DNA of 64,000 bases from the NCBI GenBank assembly GCA_001557505.1, contig LSAX01000011.1:930001-994000 (forward strand). Direction: 5' to 3'. The translations under genes and the position numbers were made by a program. The notes below the pieces were generated by a model, which was given only the letters and a program-made list of their open reading frames with translations, made no database searches and was not told the origin of the DNA. Source of the DNA: Reticulascus tulasneorum. Taxonomy: Eukaryota; Ascomycota; Sordariomycetes; Glomerellales; Reticulascaceae. Of the stretch, positions 60,532-64,000 are shown one piece after another. Position 1 is the stretch's first letter. Each line of letters opens with the position of its first letter.

Positions 60532-62427
60532 ATGCGACAACCCTTCGGCCGGCCAGCCTGGTCGGCGCGCCTCCTCATCCGATGGTTTATCGCAGCTTTT
60601 GCTGCCGCCCTTGTTCTGACCAGCTTGTACATGTTTCGCGACAATAAGACATTGCGGGCTAAGTTTAAGTTTGCGTCAACAGACTACTTCAAGATCCCGC
60701 TCCATGCCAACGAGAGCCACCCAATCGACTGGCTGATACACGATGCACGAGCAAAGCACGCGGCCCTACTGCGGAACCGGAGCCATACCCTCATGATCGC
60801 GGCTAAGCGCTACCGAGCGCGAAGAGGTCGGCATCCGCCCCCTGGGTTTGACAAGTGGTTCCAGCATGCCATGGGCACGGATTCTATAGTCATTGAAGAG
60901 TTCTTCGATCGCATATACGATGATCTGCGCCCGTTTTGGGCACTTGATGCGAAGACCACGAGGGCGAGGGCGAACTCCTGGGAACATGTGGTCAGAGTGA
61001 GGAATGGGGTAGCGGAGATGGACGGGAATACAGAGGGACGAGTGCCATGGTTGCAGCTCTGGACTGGACTCGTGACAGAGATGGCCGAACATCTGCCAGA
61101 TGTTGATATGCCCATCAACTACATGGACGAGCCCAGGATTCTGGTGCCGTGGACCGAGGTGGCGAAATATGTAGGAAAAGAGGCCAAGAACAGACAAATG
61201 CCACCTAGGGATGAAACCACAACTGAGTACAAAGGCTTGGCGGCCGTGGATGCAGCAAGGACCAAGCCTTACGCTCCAGACTGGTTTGGAGTAGACCGAC
61301 GAAAGTACTGGGATTTGGTTCGAGAAACATGTCCTCCGGAATCCCCTTCACGGGAGATACCCGCTTTGACCGACTTTTCCCTTCCACCGACCCTTCCATA
61401 TACTTGGCAACCACCGTACTCTTACAATGGCTTCGTGCAAAACTACACCGGCTCTATGGATCTCTGCGTCCAGCCCCATTTGCGATCTTTGCATGGAAAC
61501 TTCGTCGAGCCACTGAGCATGAAGTCCACCACGGAACTCATCCCCTTGTTTGGCGGCAGCAAGCTACGAGTGAACAACGAGATCCTTATTCCCGGAGCCA
61601 TGTACCTGGCGGCGGACGCCTCCTATTCGGGCGGCGAAACCCATGGCCCTCCTTGGGATGAGAAAGAAGGTGGGGTTGCCTGGCGAGGTGTTGGATCTGG
61701 CGGTATCAGCCTAGCTGATAATTGGACGCACTTCCACCGGCAGCGACTTGTCGAGATGCTCAACGGCACGACTGTGCATGGTATGGAAGTCAATGGCAAT
61801 CGAGCCCTGACCTTTGACCTCCCTCCCATCGAACGGTACAACACCACCCGCAGACGGAAACAAGAGATAGGAACTTGGCTATCCAGATTCTCGAATGCCG
61901 GTTTCGTCAGTCTTCTCTGCGGTCCAAGCAATGACCGCAAGAAGGAGTGTGACTGGCTAAGCTCGCATCTCTCTATTGTTGAGCCGATGCCCATGCCCGA
62001 GCAGTTCACGTACAAGTTCCTTCCCGACGCGGACGGGAACAGCTTCAGCGGCCGCTTCCGCGCCTTCCTCCTCTCTACCAGCCTGCCCCTCAAAGCCACC
62101 ATCTACGCAGAGTGGCACGATGAGCGCCTCGTGCCCTGGCTGCATTTCGTGCCGCTCGACAACACATTCCAAGACCTCTACGGCGTCTTGGATTTCTTCA
62201 CGGACGGCGATGACCCGGACTCCAGCTGGGCCGTGGGCAAGATCCTTGGCAAGACGAGGAAAGGCGATCTAGCCGCCAAGTGGCTGGCTGGGCAGGGCAG
62301 GGAATGGGGCGAGAAGGTGCTGCGGCGGGAAGATATGCGGCTCTATGTTTGGAGACTGTTGCTGGAGTGGGCGAGAGTCTGTGATGATAATAGAGATGCT
62401 CTGGGTTTCGTGGATGATATGCCTTAG
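60532..62427 (+). CDS. CAP10-type glycosyltransferase, family GT90, type II membrane protein
   Basis: Single exon, 631 residues. The N-terminus is short and cytosolic with a signal anchor (residues ~14-35, LLIRWFIAAFAAALVLTSLYMF), predicting Golgi residence with a luminal catalytic domain. The luminal region has the fungal CAP10-related blocks: HPIDWLIHDA near the start, WTEVAKYV, NFVEPLSMKSTTELIPLFGGSKLRVNNEI, and the C-terminal GT90 core around residues 490-570 (YKFLPDADGNSFSGRFRAFL, TIYAEWHDERLVPWLHFVPLDN, DLYGVLDFF). GT90 enzymes include the cryptococcal beta-1,2-xylosyltransferase and other xylosyl- or glucosyltransferases. The acceptor is unknown; a role in cell wall or glycoprotein decoration is inferred. 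Several N-glycosylation sequons are present. Confidence 0.88.
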   Translation: MRQPFGRPAWSARLLIRWFIAAFAAALVLTSLYMFRDNKTLRAKFKFASTDYFKIPLHANESHPIDWLIHDARAKHAALLRNRSHTLMIAAKRYRARRGRHPPPGFDKWFQHAMGTDSIVIEEFFDRIYDDLRPFWALDAKTTRARANSWEHVVRVRNGVAEMDGNTEGRVPWLQLWTGLVTEMAEHLPDVDMPINYMDEPRILVPWTEVAKYVGKEAKNRQMPPRDETTTEYKGLAAVDAARTKPYAPDWFGVDRRKYWDLVRETCPPESPSREIPALTDFSLPPTLPYTWQPPYSYNGFVQNYTGSMDLCVQPHLRSLHGNFVEPLSMKSTTELIPLFGGSKLRVNNEILIPGAMYLAADASYSGGETHGPPWDEKEGGVAWRGVGSGGISLADNWTHFHRQRLVEMLNGTTVHGMEVNGNRALTFDLPPIERYNTTRRRKQEIGTWLSRFSNAGFVSLLCGPSNDRKKECDWLSSHLSIVEPMPMPEQFTYKFLPDADGNSFSGRFRAFLLSTSLPLKATIYAEWHDERLVPWLHFVPLDNTFQDLYGVLDFFTDGDDPDSSWAVGKILGKTRKGDLAAKWLAGQGREWGEKVLRREDMRLYVWRLLLEWARVCDDNRDALGFVDDMP

Positions 62428-63473
62428 CGAGCAATGGTTGTTCGAGCAAATAGGCGTTGGGTATTCATACTAGAGGGTAGGAATCTATTAGCATGGGAAG
62501 GACATTTGGGAACGACTCGTACAGCATGGTCTGGGTTTGGTGACCGGAACTTTAGTCTGGAAAGTTTCCTAGCGAGACTCATTTTTGGTTCAACATGGCA
62601 GACACAGTAAGGTAGTCATGTATATCAGCTGCTTATCACTCCATTAACTTCTATGCACCAGACATGGATACAATGCTCCATGTACACGGTATGGAGCCTA
62701 AGCTCCAGGATCGACTGTTCACAGACTCATATCAATACAGGAGTCAACAGGCTGGTCTCAGGATGCCTCACGTGACACAGCTTGCCCCCAATAATCCTTT
62801 GGCTCATCAAGAACCTCCCGCTGGCACTGGCTAGTTCAAAGAAGAACCTTTATTCATCGCTATATGATCTAGATGCTGTGAAGGACGAGAGCCGACCATC
62901 TGAATACTGTACAATGGACGGCTCTCTACAACCTGATAGGCTAGGAATGTCATGTGATCGGGCGTTCTGCCAGCCAGCACCCAATCTCGGACAACGAGGC
63001 TGCGGCGATGAAATCTGTTTTCTTGCTGATAACCTAATACTACTTACTATATGGAGTTCTTTTTGTGCTGAACAAACCCACAAGAGAGCTGAGATCAGTC
63101 CAAGGCAAATAGCTGACAGTGAGCGGAAATATCGTGCCCGCGGCATACCCTCGACAAGAACTTGGACAGCGTGGAATTCTTCCTGGCTGACTAGGACAGC
63201 TCTCTGCCACCAACCGCTAAATTGCTTCTCGACGATGCTTATAGTCGTTCGCAGGGTTTCCAATGGTCATGTCTAAGAGTGCCTAATCTTAGCTCCCGCT
63301 CTTACAATCTGGTTCACGTTGATAGATAACGTAACGCAGCTTCGTCAACTCGCATTCAGTCCCCCAACCTTGACATATCATCGAGGACCGATATCGACAA
63401 ACCGACGAAAGGCATTGCTAAGCCAGAGCTTGTGGTGTTGGTGACTCGTTGTCGACACGCTGCGCCATAAAAG
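62428..63473. other. intergenic
   Basis: No gene recognised. It contains the GT90 3' region and the promoter of the HET gene. Confidence 0.5.
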
Positions 63474-64000
63474 ATGCGTCTCTTGGTACGCAACGCAAAC
63501 GGCAAGATCAGTCTGATAGATTTCCCTCATGGCCAAGTTCCCTGTTATGCCATACTTTCGCACACTTGGGGTACCGACGAGGTTACCTTCAGGGACATGA
63601 CTGACGGCACAGGAGAGAAGAAACTTGGCTACAGAAAGATCACTTTCTGTGGAGATCAAGCCAGGCGAGATGGCTTGCAGTATTTCTGGGTGGACACGTG
63701 TTGCATCGACAAGTCAAGCAGCGCCGAGCTTCAGGAAGCCATCAACTGCATGTTTCACTGGTACCGTGATGCCGTCAAATGCTATGTCTATCTCACAGAT
63801 GTTTCCGTCTCTCTGTCGAGCCAAAAGAATCAGTCCAGCCAACCGGCTTGGGAATCAGCGTTCCGGAAGAGCAGATGGCTAACGCGTGGCTGGACGCTCC
63901 AGGAGCTTATTGCTCCGGCATCAGTTGAATTCTTTTCTGAGGATGGTGAAATCTTGGGTAACAAGAGGTCTCTAGAGCAGAATATCTGTGACATCACGGG
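63474..64000 (+). CDS. HET-domain (heterokaryon incompatibility) protein, 5' part only
   Basis: The ATG at 63474 opens a frame of 175 codons that runs off the window. The visible part is a canonical HET domain beginning almost at residue 1: YAILSHTWG (~25), then QYFWVDTCCIDKSSSAELQEAINCMFHWY, CYVYLTD and SRWLTRGWTLQELIAP. These are the three conserved HET blocks. The domain position and spacing match the large class of HET proteins that often carry C-terminal ankyrin, WD or NACHT modules, but the rest is outside the window. HET domains act as cell death triggers in vegetative incompatibility. The start is supported by the conserved MRLL(V) opening of this class. Confidence 0.9.
   Translation, partial: MRLLVRNANGKISLIDFPHGQVPCYAILSHTWGTDEVTFRDMTDGTGEKKLGYRKITFCGDQARRDGLQYFWVDTCCIDKSSSAELQEAINCMFHWYRDAVKCYVYLTDVSVSLSSQKNQSSQPAWESAFRKSRWLTRGWTLQELIAPASVEFFSEDGEILGNKRSLEQNICDIT

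Overview
This window is nuclear DNA of a filamentous ascomycete (Pezizomycotina, most likely a Sordariomycete). Genes are interrupted by short 45-90 base introns with GTRNGT donors, CTAAC/CTGAC branch sites and YAG acceptors. The gene families are typical of these fungi: a DNMT5-type methyltransferase, DUF3405, GT90/CAP10, a PL3 pectate lyase with CBM1, a fungal-type rhodopsin-like 7TM domain, HET, and a NACHT-ankyrin NLR. A CBM1-linked pectate lyase suggests a plant-associated lifestyle. No rRNA, tRNA, CRISPR or intact transposon was recognised.

Layout. 1-6873 (-): a giant DNMT5-like DNA methyltransferase/SNF2 ATPase cut by the left edge. 8819-10152 (+): a 2H phosphoesterase. 10986-12624 (+): a DHA1-type MFS transporter with an apparent one-base frameshift. 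14020-16370 (+): a DUF3405 membrane-anchored protein. 16725-17859 (-): a secreted CBM1-PL3 pectate lyase. 18769-19404 (-): a decayed unknown gene. 20840-22398 (+): choline-phosphate cytidylyltransferase. 22399-30059: a 7.6 kb gene-free, microsatellite-rich stretch leading into a C2H2/fungal_trans regulator (30060-33576, +). 36083-38620 (+): an AMPK-type glycogen-binding (Crp1/Mdg1-like) protein. 39692-41650 (+): a RNF10/Mag2-type RING protein.

Right half. 42233-43656 (+): a protein with an NLR-like N-terminal region, a ubiquitin-like domain and a zinc ribbon. 44037-45026 (+): a class 1-like dihydroorotate dehydrogenase. 45205-48171 (-): a fusion of a fungal rhodopsin-like 7TM domain with a FucP-type MFS permease. 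50975-54793 (+): a NACHT-ankyrin NLR, convergent with a small orphan gene (55576-56225, -). 57350-59304 (+): a DHA2/VBA-type transporter. 60532-62427 (+): a GT90 glycosyltransferase. 63474-64000 (+): the start of a HET-domain gene cut by the right edge.

The left and middle are mostly housekeeping genes (phospholipid synthesis, ubiquitination, glycogen binding, pyrimidine metabolism) mixed with accessory secreted or membrane proteins. From 42 kb to the end the content shifts to allorecognition or innate-immunity families (ULD protein, NLR, HET) with an orphan gene and transporters. There is no single obvious biosynthetic cluster. The items most worth a second look are the 7TM-permease fusion, the NLR/orphan/HET island, the DNMT5-like protein with a Ser-Ser-Cys motif IV, the transporter frameshift, and the long gene desert with AGGTA/TACCT clusters. 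Exon boundaries below were inferred by eye from splice consensus and reading-frame continuity.
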